NCBI GenBank assembly: GCA_013112685.1
Contig: JABFGC010000001.1
Span: 1,302,001-1,366,000 of the forward strand
DNA: 64,000 nucleotides
DNA from: Chloroflexota bacterium
GTDB lineage: Bacteria; Chloroflexota; Anaerolineae; Anaerolineales; Villigracilaceae
Direction: 5' to 3'
The notes below the pieces were generated by a model. It saw only the letters and a list, made by a program, of their open reading frames with translations, was not told where the DNA came from and ran no database searches. The number at the start of each line of letters is the position of its first letter. Position 1 is the first letter of the stretch. A program made the position numbers and the translations under genes. Below, piece by piece: positions 54,236 to 63,787 of the stretch.

Positions 54236-56012
54236 ATCCGAAAAGAAGGTCGTCGTGATCGGCGGGGGTCCCGCGGGCTTGACCGCCGCCTATCAATTAG
54301 CCAGGCACAATCTTGCCCCGGTTGTGCTTGAACAGAACGACAAGGTCGGGGGAATCGCCTGCACCGAAAATTACAAGGGCTATCACTTCGACATGGGCGG
54401 GCACCGGTTTTTTACCAAAGCGGAGGACGTAAAAAGGCTCTGGGATGAAATCCTCGGCGACGACTTCCTGCGCCGCCCGCGGCTTTCGAGAATTTTCTAT
54501 CGCGGCAGGTTCTTCTACTATCCCTTGAAGATCATCAACGCGCTTTTTGGACTCGGGATCGGACAGGCGATCCTGATCATCCTCAGCTACGTCAAGTGGC
54601 AGATTTTCCCCTACAAGCAGGAGATAACCTTCGAGCACTGGGTCACCAACCGCTTTGGAAAGCGGCTGTTCGAAATATTCTTCAAGACGTACACGGAAAA
54701 AGTATGGGGCATCCCGTGTTCGGAGTTGAGAGCGGAATGGGCTGCGCAGCGGATCAAAGACCTCTCGTTGAAGTCCGCCCTGATCAGCGTGTTTGTAAAG
54801 CCGCGCGATGCTATCACTTCCCTGATCGAAGAGTTCGATTATCCGCGGCTGGGTCCGGGCATGTTGTGGAATCGGGTAAAGGAACGGATCGAGCGTGATG
54901 GCGGGGCGGTGCATTTGAACAGCCCGGTGACGAAAATCCATCGCACCGGCAGCCGGATTGACTACGTGGTCGCTTCGGGGAACGGGGACGGCGAGACCAT
55001 CGTCCGCGGCACGGATTTCATCTCGAGCATGCCGGTCTCGGAATTCATCAAGAAACTGGAGCCGGTGCCTGCGCCCGTGCTCGATGCGGCGAACAAACTG
55101 GCATACCGTGATTTCCTGATCGTGTGCCTCATCGTGAACAAGCCCAATCTCTTCCCCGACAATTGGATCTACATCCATTCGCCCAACGTCAGGGTGGGCC
55201 GGATTCAAAATTTCAAAAACTGGAGCCAGGACATGGTACCCGACGTCACGAAGACCAGCCTTGGCTTGGAATATTTCTGCACCGAGGGCGACGATATTTG
55301 GAGCACCCCCGATCATGAACTTGTCGAACAGGCAAGGAAGGAACTGGAACAGATCGGCCTGGCGCATTCCAGCGACGTGGTGGACGGTTGTGTCTTCCGG
55401 GTCCCCAAGGCATACCCGGTCTACGACTCGAGCTATCGCGACTGCCTGAGAGTCATACAGGAGTTCCTGGGCGGTCTCGAGAACTTTCAGACCATCGGCA
55501 GGAACGGTTTGCATCGCTATAACAACCAGGACCATTCCATGATTACAGGCATGTTGGCGGTCCGCAACGTGGTCTTTGGGGAAAAGAACGACCTTTGGGC
55601 TGTGAACAGCGACTTGAGATACCAGGAGGAAATTCATTCGGATGAGAAGGAACCGGAGGATAAGAAGTTTGCTGATACCATCACCCGTGTCTTCCCGAAA
55701 CTCGACCCGGTGTCTTTCGGTCTCTCCGCGGGCATCACGGGCAGTTTGGGTATTTTTATTGCCACGCTTTTCATGCTCATCAACGGCAACGAGACGCTCA
55801 GTTCCTACGCGGGACTGCTCAGTCAATTCCTGCCGGGGTTTTCGGTCAGTTGGCGCGGCGTGCTGCTGGGCATGTTGGATATGTTCATCTTTGGGTTTGC
55901 GTTCGGTTCCATGGCCGCGTATTGCAGGAATCTCATTGTATATGCCAGCGCGCGGGTGATCCACCAGGATATTGAATTGCAGCTTCTTCAACGGTTGTTC
56001 GATTTTGATTAG
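54225..56012 (+). CDS. Glf-like FAD-dependent enzyme fused to a C-terminal membrane domain
   Basis: The 595-residue protein starts with a Rossmann FAD site (VVVIGGGPAGLTAAYQLARH, VLEQNDKVGGIACT) and continues HFDMGGHRFFTKAEDVKRLW, like UDP-galactopyranose mutase and related polysaccharide-cluster amine-oxidase-fold enzymes. It may isomerise or oxidise a nucleotide sugar. Residues about 485-585 form an extra membrane domain (GITGSLGIFIATLFMLIN; GVLLGMLDMFIFGFAFGSMA) that resembles the stand-alone protein at 56310-56648. An upstream in-frame extension to 54033 lies in the previous gene. Confidence 0.82.
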   Translation: MTSESEKKVVVIGGGPAGLTAAYQLARHNLAPVVLEQNDKVGGIACTENYKGYHFDMGGHRFFTKAEDVKRLWDEILGDDFLRRPRLSRIFYRGRFFYYPLKIINALFGLGIGQAILIILSYVKWQIFPYKQEITFEHWVTNRFGKRLFEIFFKTYTEKVWGIPCSELRAEWAAQRIKDLSLKSALISVFVKPRDAITSLIEEFDYPRLGPGMLWNRVKERIERDGGAVHLNSPVTKIHRTGSRIDYVVASGNGDGETIVRGTDFISSMPVSEFIKKLEPVPAPVLDAANKLAYRDFLIVCLIVNKPNLFPDNWIYIHSPNVRVGRIQNFKNWSQDMVPDVTKTSLGLEYFCTEGDDIWSTPDHELVEQARKELEQIGLAHSSDVVDGCVFRVPKAYPVYDSSYRDCLRVIQEFLGGLENFQTIGRNGLHRYNNQDHSMITGMLAVRNVVFGEKNDLWAVNSDLRYQEEIHSDEKEPEDKKFADTITRVFPKLDPVSFGLSAGITGSLGIFIATLFMLINGNETLSSYAGLLSQFLPGFSVSWRGVLLGMLDMFIFGFAFGSMAAYCRNLIVYASARVIHQDIELQLLQRLFDFD

Positions 56013-56065
56013 GCTTTATCGGAAATAAGAGGAAAATCCACGTAGTATCCATGAACTCCATTCAC

Positions 56066-56148
56066 CCGAAGGATGAAAATGGAGTCCAGAAGTAGAACTT
56101 CTGGACTTCCGCAAGTAGAACTTGCGGAGTCCTCCTATTTTCATAGCA
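56066..56148. repeat. Repeat family C, copy 2 (double-hairpin element)
   Basis: Two 8-bp hairpins with the same AGA loop stand side by side: CCAGAAGT-AGA-ACTTCTGG and CCGCAAGT-AGA-ACTTGCGG, flanked by GGATGAAAATGGAGT and CCTATTTTCATAGCA. It is the inverted partner of 42283-42376 and lies in the noncoding gap 56013-56309. Confidence 0.8.
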
Positions 56149-56309
56149 GAACACGGATGTTCACGAAAAAGCGAAAGAATTTCGTGTTCCTTCGTGAACT
56201 TCGTGGAGAAAAAGTAAATTCTGGTGAAGTCTCCTGAAACCGTTTACCGATGACACGCTGACATACGCGCTGCCCAACGGGAATTTAATGAAAACAGGAG
56301 GTCAATGAA

Positions 56310-56648
56310 ATGGACGAGGATGAGAAGAGCATCGAACGGTTGGTGCTTATTCGGCTTATGCGGCTGAATGCGGCGATCACGGGCTTGGTCCTGGGGCTTC
56401 TTCTCGGGCTGACGCTCTGCCTTGCCACCAATATCCTGGTGATAAAAGGCGGCGAGGTTGTCGGTCCCCATCTGGCTTTGCTCGGGCATTTCTTCTTTGG
56501 GTACACGGTCACTTTTGCCGGAAGCATCGTTGGATTTCTGTACGCCTTCTTTTTAGGGTTTGCCGCCGGGTACTTTTTCGCCTACATTTACAACAGGCTT
56601 GCCGACTTCCGTGAGAGAAAGCGGTTTTCGCATGAGAAAGAACGATGA
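56310..56648 (+). CDS. Small membrane protein related to the C-terminal domain of the upstream FAD enzyme
   Basis: The 112-residue protein has two clear membrane segments (ITGLVLGLLLGLTLCLATNI and VTFAGSIVGFLYAFFLGFAA) and charged ends. The pattern ITG...LxxG/NGE...GxxVxxxGxxxGxxxxFxxGFAxGxxxAYxxN also fits residues about 485-560 of the upstream FAD enzyme, so both likely carry the same undescribed domain. AGGAGGTCAATGAA precedes the ATG. It overlaps the next gene by 4 bp, pointing to a partner role for that glycosyltransferase. Confidence 0.65.
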   Translation: MDEDEKSIERLVLIRLMRLNAAITGLVLGLLLGLTLCLATNILVIKGGEVVGPHLALLGHFFFGYTVTFAGSIVGFLYAFFLGFAAGYFFAYIYNRLADFRERKRFSHEKER

Positions 56649-57865
56649 CACTGTTTGTAACGACTTTGATTGCCTTTCCGATCCTAACGATCCTGCTGAT
56701 TTTCACGCTTCGCCGGATCGTTTTCCTCGCTGCCATCCTCGTTTCTCCTAAACGAAGCGGCGGGGGAACGCTGACCGGGGAGGGCGATCTGCCGGATGTT
56801 CTCGTTCTCGCCTCCTGCCGTGACGAAGCGGGCATGATCCCGGACCTGGCAGAGTCGTTGAGGCGGATGGAGTACCCGCAGAAAAAACTGCAAGTCGTCC
56901 TGATTGACGATGCGTCCACCGATGGCACCGCCGCCGCGATGCGCGGGCAGGCGGAACAAGCCGCGGGCTGGAACTTCTTCAAACTCCCCAACAATCTTGG
57001 GAAAGCCGCCGCCCTGAATGCCGCATTATCCCGTTACCCGTTTGGCGAATTGATCTATATCCTCGATGCCGACCACCGCCCCGATCCCCAGGCGCTCATC
57101 CGCCTTGCGCATTATTTTAAAGACCCACAGGTTGCCGCCGTCACCGGTTTTACAGAAATTGTGAATCCAATTTCAAGCCCGAGCGCTTATTACTCCACTG
57201 TCGAGAGTTACGTCAACCAGCTGGTTACGATCCGGGCAAAAGACCGCCTCGGGCTTGCTCCCGCCCTGCTTGGCTCGAACTGCGGGTATCGCCGGAAAAT
57301 TTTGATGGAGCACGGGGGCTTCCGCAAAGGGGCGTTCTCGGAGGATTCCGACCTCACCGTTACATTTTATAAGGCGGGATACAAGGTGCGTTTTGCAGAG
57401 GATGTCGTCTCCCGCCAGCAGGTCCCTCAAACCGTCAGGGGCTATTTGAAACAGCACATCCGTTGGGGACGCGGCTTGAACGATGTCTCCAAAACCCACA
57501 GCCTGGACATCCTGCGCAAACGCAAATTCCCCTTCCTGCTTCGGCTGGAACTCCTGCTCTTCGCCTCCGGTTACCTGGATCGGCTGGCGCTGATCGGCGC
57601 GGGAATCCTGACGGTTTATTCCTACCTGAGCGGGGGTCCCTTCCGCTTCTACCTTGACGTCATTCTGGTTTCCCTGCTGACGCCGTTTATGCAGATCATC
57701 GGGCTTTTCATCAGGGAGCGCATGAGCGCCGCCATGTGGCTCAGGCTGCCGCTGGTGCCCCTCTTTTTTGCGCTCGATATTTTCGCCGCCTCGCGCGCGA
57801 TGCTGGATACCGTCCTGGACCGGTCGCGTTCATGGGGCAGGACCGAACGGGTGGAAAGCCGCTAA
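56645..57865 (+). CDS. Membrane GT2 glycosyltransferase
   Basis: The 406-residue protein has one N-terminal membrane segment, a GT-A domain (VVLIDDASTDGTAAAMRGQA; DXD in LIYILDADHRPDPQAL; SEDSDLTVTFYKAGYKVRF; then QQVPQTVRGYLKQHIRWGRG, a QxxRW motif), and C-terminal membrane segments. QxxRW marks processive synthases of the cellulose/hyaluronan synthase type, so it may polymerise or extend a glycan across the membrane. The start overlaps the small membrane protein. Confidence 0.85.
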   Translation: MTLFVTTLIAFPILTILLIFTLRRIVFLAAILVSPKRSGGGTLTGEGDLPDVLVLASCRDEAGMIPDLAESLRRMEYPQKKLQVVLIDDASTDGTAAAMRGQAEQAAGWNFFKLPNNLGKAAALNAALSRYPFGELIYILDADHRPDPQALIRLAHYFKDPQVAAVTGFTEIVNPISSPSAYYSTVESYVNQLVTIRAKDRLGLAPALLGSNCGYRRKILMEHGGFRKGAFSEDSDLTVTFYKAGYKVRFAEDVVSRQQVPQTVRGYLKQHIRWGRGLNDVSKTHSLDILRKRKFPFLLRLELLLFASGYLDRLALIGAGILTVYSYLSGGPFRFYLDVILVSLLTPFMQIIGLFIRERMSAAMWLRLPLVPLFFALDIFAASRAMLDTVLDRSRSWGRTERVESR

Positions 57866-57866
57866 T

Positions 57867-58823
57867 ATGAAAACAATCGCCGTCTGTATCGTCAACTACA
57901 ACACGCGCGATTTGCTGCGCGCCTGCCTGCATTCGGCGCTGGCGGAAAACCCCGATGAAATCGTCGTGGTTGACGACGCCTCCGCCGACGGCAGCGCGGA
58001 AATGGTGGAATTGGATTTCCCGTCCGTTAAGTTGATTCGCCTGAATGAGAACATCGGCTACGGAGCCGCCTCGAACCGGGCGGTTAAGCATTGCCGTTCC
58101 GAGCACATCCTTTTGCTCAACGGCGATACCGTCGTCAAACCCGGCGCGCTTCGCTGCCTGAGCCGGTATCTTGAAGCCTGCGACTCCGCCGCCCTCATTG
58201 GTCCGCGCATCTTGAACCCTGACGGCTCGCCCCAAACTTCGTGTTTTCACTTCCCGACGCCGCCTCATATTTTTCTGTATCTCTCCGGTTTGTACAGGCT
58301 GATTCCCCGAATTCCACTCCTGCGAAAATTTTCCTTTCAAAAGGCATCCGCCGGTTCAGCCGGGGCGGTCCCCTGGGTGTTGGGTGCGGCGCTGGCGTTT
58401 CGCCGCGAGACCTTTGAAGTTCTTGGCGGTTTCGATGAATCTTTCTTCATGTATTTTGAAGAGGTTGACTTGTGTTATCGCGCTTCCAGGCAGGGCTGGC
58501 AGGTGCACTTTGTGCCAGGGGCGGAGATCGTTCATGTGGGTGGCGCCAGCACGGAACAGGAGCGGGGCGGGATGACCTTGCAATACTTTGCCAGCCTGGC
58601 GGAGTTCTACCTCAAGCATTATCCAAGGCATTATCTGGTCGGGTTGATTTTGATGGTGAAGACCTTCGCGTTCTTCAGGTTGATGCGCGACATTCTTCTG
58701 ATGCAGGCAACCCGTGATTCCAAACAACGTTCCGACCTGCAAACGGATCGGACGGTGCAGCGCGACTTGATCATCGGACGCTGGAGCAGGCGCTCACACG
58801 GGGGGACGGCGGTTCCCGTTTAG
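57867..58823 (+). CDS. GT2 glycosyltransferase (rhamnosyltransferase-like)
   Basis: The 318-residue protein: AVCIVNYNTRDLLRACLHSA, DEIVVVDDASADGSAEMVEL, NIGYGAASNRAVKHCRSEHI, LLLNGDTVVKPGAL and FDESFFMYFEEVDLCYRASR, which are typical of WbbL-like transferases. The membrane-associated C-terminus ends LIIGRWSRRSHGG. ATG 57867 (MKTIAVCIVN) is chosen; the upstream open extension lies in the preceding gene. It follows that gene by 1 bp. Confidence 0.87.
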   Translation: MKTIAVCIVNYNTRDLLRACLHSALAENPDEIVVVDDASADGSAEMVELDFPSVKLIRLNENIGYGAASNRAVKHCRSEHILLLNGDTVVKPGALRCLSRYLEACDSAALIGPRILNPDGSPQTSCFHFPTPPHIFLYLSGLYRLIPRIPLLRKFSFQKASAGSAGAVPWVLGAALAFRRETFEVLGGFDESFFMYFEEVDLCYRASRQGWQVHFVPGAEIVHVGGASTEQERGGMTLQYFASLAEFYLKHYPRHYLVGLILMVKTFAFFRLMRDILLMQATRDSKQRSDLQTDRTVQRDLIIGRWSRRSHGGTAVPV

Positions 58824-58835
58824 AAGGCGGACGAT

Positions 58836-60101
58836 ATGCGGCTGCTTCTCCTGCTCCCATTCGCACCCCGGCTGGATGCCGCCCATGGCGGCGGGCGCGT
58901 CATTGCCCAGTTCCTGACCGGGATCACGAAGCGGCACCGGGTCGCCATCGTCTGTTTTCGGGAAGCGGACGAACCCGGCGCCGACTCATTTTTCCGCGAG
59001 CGGTGCGAACTGATTGAGGAGATCGTCCGCCCGGCGAGTGAAAAATCCGGCGCGGCGCGGCTTCTGCGGTATCTTCATTGGATGTCCGCCCTTGTTCGAT
59101 TGCGTCCCCTTTGGGTTGCGGATTGGGACAGCCCGGCGTTTGCGATGAAAGTCCGCGATGCTGCCCGGCGGTTTCAACCGGATGTTATACAGGCGGAGTA
59201 CCACATTATGGGGCAGTATCTTTCTGCGCTGGAGGGAATTGAAGCGCGGCGAATACTGATCGAATATGAACCGGGGACGCGCGCGGCTGGATACATCCGA
59301 ACCCTGCCCCCGTTCTTGAACGGACTGCTCAACAGGATGGATGGGACTTCATGGCGGCGGTACGAGCGCTGGTTGTACCGTCGGGTGGGAGCCATCGTCG
59401 TTTTTACAGAAGCAGACCAAAGGTCCATTAAAGAAGCGGCGGGGCAGACGCCCGTGTATGTCATCCCGCCCGGGACGACCATCCCGGAACGTCCGCTCGA
59501 TCCGCTTGGGGGTCATCCAAGAAACCTGCTGTTCGTTGGGAATTTCGTTCACACTCCAAACGTGGATGCCGCCCGGCGGCTTGTTCAATCCATCTTTCCA
59601 GCCGTGCGAAGGCAGTTGCCCGAAGTTCAACTGTTTATTGTGGGCGCTCATCCTCCCGCTCGATTGAGAGAATTGGCTGGGGAGAACGTCGTCATCACCG
59701 GCTGGGTGCCGGATGTGACGCCATATCTCGACCGGGCGGCTTTGTTTGCCGCCCCAATGTATCTTGGCGGCGGGATGCGAATCAAAGTGCTCGAAGCGCT
59801 TGCGGCGGGCAAGGCTGTGGTTACAACGCCGCTGGCTATCGAGGGATTGAACCTTGCGGACGGCGAAGAAGTCGTTCTGGCTGGGAATGATGCGGAGTTT
59901 GCAGAGCGCATCGTACGCCTGCTGAAAGACGATGAGGAACGCCTCTCGCTTGCCGGACGCGCGCGAGCCTGGGCATGCGACCACCTCGGACAGGATCGAG
60001 CCAATGAAAAATATGAAATTCTTTACAAAGAATTGCTGGAGAAACCGCCTCGCTCCAACCTTCGCGATAAGGCGTCCGTGATTCGGTCCGATTTGTTTTG
60101 A
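58836..60101 (+). CDS. GT4-family glycosyltransferase
   Basis: The 421-residue protein begins MRLLLLLPFAPRLDAAHGGG, the acceptor-side Gly-rich loop of GT-B enzymes. NLLFVGNFVHTPNVDAARRL, VVITGWVPDVTPYLDRAALF, and the donor site GGGMRIKVLEALAAGKAVVT with TPLAIEGLNL are GT4 signatures. It transfers a sugar with retention from a nucleotide donor to the growing glycan; the sugar is unknown. It is intact and lies 12 bp after the previous gene. Confidence 0.87.
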   Translation: MRLLLLLPFAPRLDAAHGGGRVIAQFLTGITKRHRVAIVCFREADEPGADSFFRERCELIEEIVRPASEKSGAARLLRYLHWMSALVRLRPLWVADWDSPAFAMKVRDAARRFQPDVIQAEYHIMGQYLSALEGIEARRILIEYEPGTRAAGYIRTLPPFLNGLLNRMDGTSWRRYERWLYRRVGAIVVFTEADQRSIKEAAGQTPVYVIPPGTTIPERPLDPLGGHPRNLLFVGNFVHTPNVDAARRLVQSIFPAVRRQLPEVQLFIVGAHPPARLRELAGENVVITGWVPDVTPYLDRAALFAAPMYLGGGMRIKVLEALAAGKAVVTTPLAIEGLNLADGEEVVLAGNDAEFAERIVRLLKDDEERLSLAGRARAWACDHLGQDRANEKYEILYKELLEKPPRSNLRDKASVIRSDLF

Positions 60102-60120
60102 AGTTCCCCGTACACCCGTT

Positions 60121-61002
60121 ATGGAAAAAGCCTCCGATATTACCGTAGCAATTCCCACCCTTGACCGACCGCAAGCGTTGTTGCGCTGCCTGGAAGGGAT
60201 TTTTAGCGGCTCACTGCAGCCTGCGGAAGTGCTGGTCGTTGACCAGGGCGAGAGCCGCGTGACCCGCTCGATCATCGAACGTTTTCAATCCGAACGGACG
60301 CCCGTCATTCACATACAACAATCCCGGCAGGGGGTTTCCGCCGCGCGCAATCTTGCCGGCGCCCGGGCAAACTGCCAAATCATCGCATTTACAGACGATG
60401 ATTGTGTGCCGGATGCGGGCTGGCTTGCATGGATGGCGGGAACATTCTCGGCATCTCCTGCAATCGCCGGAGTGACCGGGAACATCCTGCCGCTCGGAAG
60501 CGAATCTCCGGGGACATTTGCGGTTTCCGTGCGCATCAGGAACGAAAGATTCGAGTTCCGCAACCGGGCGCTCCCATGGTACGGAGGAAGCGGCGGGAAC
60601 TTTGCCATCCGGCGGGATTGGCTTGCCCGCGTGGGAGGCTACGACGAGAGACTCGGACCCGGCTCTCCCGGCAAAGCCGCCGAGGATATGGACCTCTTTT
60701 ACCGCCTCCTTCGCGCCGGGGCGGCCATCTGCTACGAACCCAAAGCGGTGATCTATCACGAACGTCAGGACGAAGCGCGCCTCCTTCAAAGTTTTTGGAA
60801 CTACAGTTACGGAGTTGGCGCCATTTCCGCCAAGCATCTTCGCCGGGGCGACCTTTATGCCGGATATATCCTGGGAGTTTGGGCGTTCTGGTTGTTCTGG
60901 CGGACGGGGCTCTTTCCCCGAAAGCGGCTTCATGCCGGAGAGGGACTGTTGAGCCTGAGGGGATGCTCCCGCGGTCTGGCGTACGGTTTCAAACTCGGAT
61001 GA
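60121..61002 (+). CDS. GT2 glycosyltransferase
   Basis: The 293-residue protein has ITVAIPTLDRPQALLRCLEG, VLVVDQGESRVTRSIIERF, GVSAARNLAGARANCQIIAF, TDDDCVPDAGWLAWM (DXD) and GGYDERLGPGSPGKAAEDMD, the GT2 pattern. The C-terminal part has one amphipathic or membrane segment (ILGVWAFWLFWRTGLFP). The two GT2 proteins that follow have the same plan, so three neighbours probably arose by duplication. Confidence 0.86.
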   Translation: MEKASDITVAIPTLDRPQALLRCLEGIFSGSLQPAEVLVVDQGESRVTRSIIERFQSERTPVIHIQQSRQGVSAARNLAGARANCQIIAFTDDDCVPDAGWLAWMAGTFSASPAIAGVTGNILPLGSESPGTFAVSVRIRNERFEFRNRALPWYGGSGGNFAIRRDWLARVGGYDERLGPGSPGKAAEDMDLFYRLLRAGAAICYEPKAVIYHERQDEARLLQSFWNYSYGVGAISAKHLRRGDLYAGYILGVWAFWLFWRTGLFPRKRLHAGEGLLSLRGCSRGLAYGFKLG

Positions 61003-61073
61003 GCCTATATCATGAAACGAATGAACCAATGTTACGCAGTGTCGCGTTGTAAATCGAACGGTGCAAAATAAAC

Positions 61074-61975
61074 ATGGAATCCAGATTACCTCCAAGCTCG
61101 CTGATCATCTGTTCGCGGAATCGTCCACGCCTCCTTTTCGAGACGGTTGAATCAGTGCTGCGCGGCAGCCAACTCCCGGCCGAAATGGTCATCGTGGATC
61201 AAAGCGCCGAGCCCAACCCCGACCTGCCAGAGATGAAAACGGAACGCCCATGTGAAGTTCGCTATCTTCATTCCAAGACTGTCGGCGTGAGCGCGGGCAG
61301 GAATCTGGGGATCACCTCCTCCCGGTACGATGTCCTCATTTTCATTGACGACGATATGTTCGTCGCTTCGGACTGGTACGACAATCTTATGCGGGCTGTC
61401 GTCCATGCGGGTCGGTCGAGCGTCGTCACCGGGCGGGTCCTTCCGGGAGAATCGGAGATGCCCGACCAGAAGACATCGCCTTCCACCAAGGCGGATCAAG
61501 AGCCTGCCGTTTATCAGGGGCGGATTGGCAGGGATGTCCTCTATTCGGGCAACATGGGCGCATACCGGTCTGTTTTGAAGCGGTGGGCGTTTTCGACGAA
61601 CGGCTTGGGCCGGGGGCGGCGTTTCCCTCCGCTGAGGATAACGACCTCGGCTTTCGCCTGCTCGAGCGGGGATACCGCATCTGCTACGCGCCGGAAGCGG
61701 TCGTGTTCCACCGCGCCTGGCGTTCCAAAGGCGAGATCCTTTCGCTCGAATGGAGATATGGCGTGGGGCAGGGGGCTTTTTATGCAAAGCACATGAACAG
61801 ACGGGACCGGTACATCGCTGCCCGAATGACTCACGATGTCGGCGAGAACCTGAAGAATTTCCTGGGACATTTACGGCGAAAGAGACGCCTGAGGCTCGAT
61901 TATCTTTTCTCGGCGTTCGGCGTCTTCTACGGCGCGGTCCGCTGGAGAGCGACACAAGCGCGGAAAGGTTCATGA
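61074..61975 (+). CDS. GT2 glycosyltransferase (apparent frameshift)
   Basis: It starts MESRLPPSSLIICSRNRPRL and has MVIVDQSAEPNPDLPEM, GVSAGRNLGITSSRYDVLIF and IDDDMFVASDWYDNL (DXD). A base is missing at about 61580 (AAGCGG for AAGGCGG); restoring it gives SVLKAVGVFDERLGPGAAFP, then SAEDNDLGFRLLERGYRICY to the stop. The reconstructed length is about 300 residues. Its end overlaps the next start (ATGA). It is similar in layout to the preceding GT2. Confidence 0.83.
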
Positions 61976-62905
61976 TGGAAGCCAGCGTCATCATCCCAAC
62001 CTACAACCGCGCCGGGAAACTCCGCCGTTGTTTGCAAGCGCTTGCCGGTCAGACGCACCCGGCTGCGGATTTCGAAGTCCTTGTTGTGGTGGATGGCTCC
62101 ACCGACGACACCCTCGAAATGCTTGCAGCGCTGCAAACGCCGTTCCGCCTGCGGGTCATCCCCCAGTCGAACGCCGGTCAGTGCGCGGCGTTGAACCGCG
62201 GCGCGGCGGAGGCGCACGGGCGGATCTGCATCTTTCTCGACGACGACATCACGGTGACTCCCCGCTTCCTGGAGGAACATCTTCGCCCGCATCGCAGCCG
62301 GGACCCGGGTAGTTGGCGTCGGGCAAATCAAGTTGATCCTGCCCCCCGAAGCGGATTGGTTTGTGCGCGGCTTCGCGCAATACTGGGAGATGCACTACGC
62401 GGAACTGAATCGAGGCAAACGCCCGCCGGACTGGGACGACTGCTACGGCGGCAACATGTCGGTCTCCCGCGAGGCGTTCCTGGCGGTGGGCGGGAACGCC
62501 GCAGACCTGAAACGAGCCTACGATGTCGAACTCGCCTATCGCCTCAAGCAGTATGGATGCTCCTTCGAATATCTGACGGATGCGCTTGGGGAACAACATG
62601 AAAGCAAGGGCTTTCGGGAACTTTCCGCCGACGCCGAACTTTCCGGCGAGGCTTGCGTGGAACTGGCGCGCCGCCACCCGCCGACCCAGCCGAAATTGTT
62701 CAGCCATCTTCAGGAAAACCGGCTCTCCTGGAAATTGGTCTGGCGGCTTTTGCAGGCTGCCAACCCCTCTGCCCGGCGCATGGAACAACTCCAGCGGTTT
62801 GCCGGGAAGCGGGCGGGATCGTTCAAGTGGTTCCCGCTTTTTTACAACTATTACTTTTGGAGGGGCGTCCAGCGCGCCGGGCTGGATGCGTCCCGATTGA
62901 TTTAA
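61972..62905 (+). CDS. GT2 glycosyltransferase (apparent frameshift)
   Basis: It starts MMEASVIIPTYNRAGKLRRC and has VLVVVDGSTDDTLEMLAALQ, GQCAALNRGAAEAHGRICIF and LDDDITVTPRFLEEH. The frame breaks at 62307-62309 (GGG for GG); restoring it gives RDPVVGVGQIKLILPPEADW, then GNMSVSREAFLAVGGNAADL and the ED-like YDVELAYRLKQYG. The reconstructed length is about 310 residues. It is the last transferase before the ABC exporter. Confidence 0.83.
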
Positions 62906-62917
62906 GGAGAAACCATT

Positions 62918-63787
62918 TTGGGTGAGAATTCCCTTCTGCAAGCCAAAACTTCCGTGAGCGAAGAACCGCAGCCTGCGGTGGTCATCGAACCGCTGAAAGG
63001 CTGGCTCTCCTTCGATTTCCATGAATTGTGGGAGTACCGCGAACTGCTCTACTTCTTCATCTGGCGGGACATCAAAGTCCGCTACAAACAAACGATTTTG
63101 GGAGGCGTGTGGGTGATTCTGCAGCCGGTCATGCCGATGGTGATCTTCAGCATATTTTTCGGCGCGCTGGCGAGAATCCCCTCGGAGGATATCCCCTACC
63201 CGATCTTCACCTACACCGCGCTCCTGCCCTGGCATTTGTTTGCGTCCGCTTTTTTCGCTTCGAGCCGGAGCCTGGTGATGAACCAGAGTCTCATTACCAA
63301 GGTGTATTTCCCGCGCCTGTTTGTCCCGCTGTCGGTCATCCTGGGCGGGCTGATTGACTTTGCGATTGCGTTTACCGTCCTGCTCGGCATGATGTACTAT
63401 TACAGAATCAACCTGACTTGGGCGGCTCTTACCCTGCCGTTGTATCTTTTGCTCACCCTGCTCACCGCCCTGGCGCTGGGGTTGTGGACTTCCGCCCTGA
63501 ATGTCGTCTACCGCGACGTGCACCACGTCATCACGTTTTTGACTCAGTTCCTGATGTTCGCCACGCCGATCTTTTATCCCGCCAGCCTGGTGCCCGAGCG
63601 CTGGCGCATCCTGTATGGATTGAACCCGATGGTGGGCGTGGTGGAGGGCTTCCGCTGGGCTTTGCTGGGCAAGGTCCAGACGCTGGAATTTTCAGCGCTT
63701 CTCTCGCTCCCCATTGTCCTTTTGCTTCTTGTGAGCGGTCTGCTTTATTTCAACCGCACCGAAAAAACCTTCGCGGATGTGATATGA
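62918..63787 (+). CDS. ABC-2 polysaccharide exporter, permease subunit (Wzm-like)
   Basis: The 289-residue protein starts with TTG (MGENSLLQAKTSVS) after AAGGAGA. It has YRELLYFFIWRDIKVRYKQT, LGGVWVILQPVMPMVIFSIF, SLITKVYFPRLFVPLSVIL and six membrane segments, the signature of ABC-2 permeases that export lipid-linked O-antigen or teichoic-acid-like polymers. The stop overlaps the ATPase start (ATGA). With the transferases upstream, this implies a glycan completed in the cytoplasm and exported by the ABC route. Confidence 0.9.
   Translation: MGENSLLQAKTSVSEEPQPAVVIEPLKGWLSFDFHELWEYRELLYFFIWRDIKVRYKQTILGGVWVILQPVMPMVIFSIFFGALARIPSEDIPYPIFTYTALLPWHLFASAFFASSRSLVMNQSLITKVYFPRLFVPLSVILGGLIDFAIAFTVLLGMMYYYRINLTWAALTLPLYLLLTLLTALALGLWTSALNVVYRDVHHVITFLTQFLMFATPIFYPASLVPERWRILYGLNPMVGVVEGFRWALLGKVQTLEFSALLSLPIVLLLLVSGLLYFNRTEKTFADVI

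Noticed and set aside
3156..62905. Programmed ribosomal frameshifting as an explanation for the many +1 shifts
   Set aside because: The shift sites share no slippery sequence or following structure, occur up to four times per gene, and hit unrelated pathways. Sequence error explains them better.
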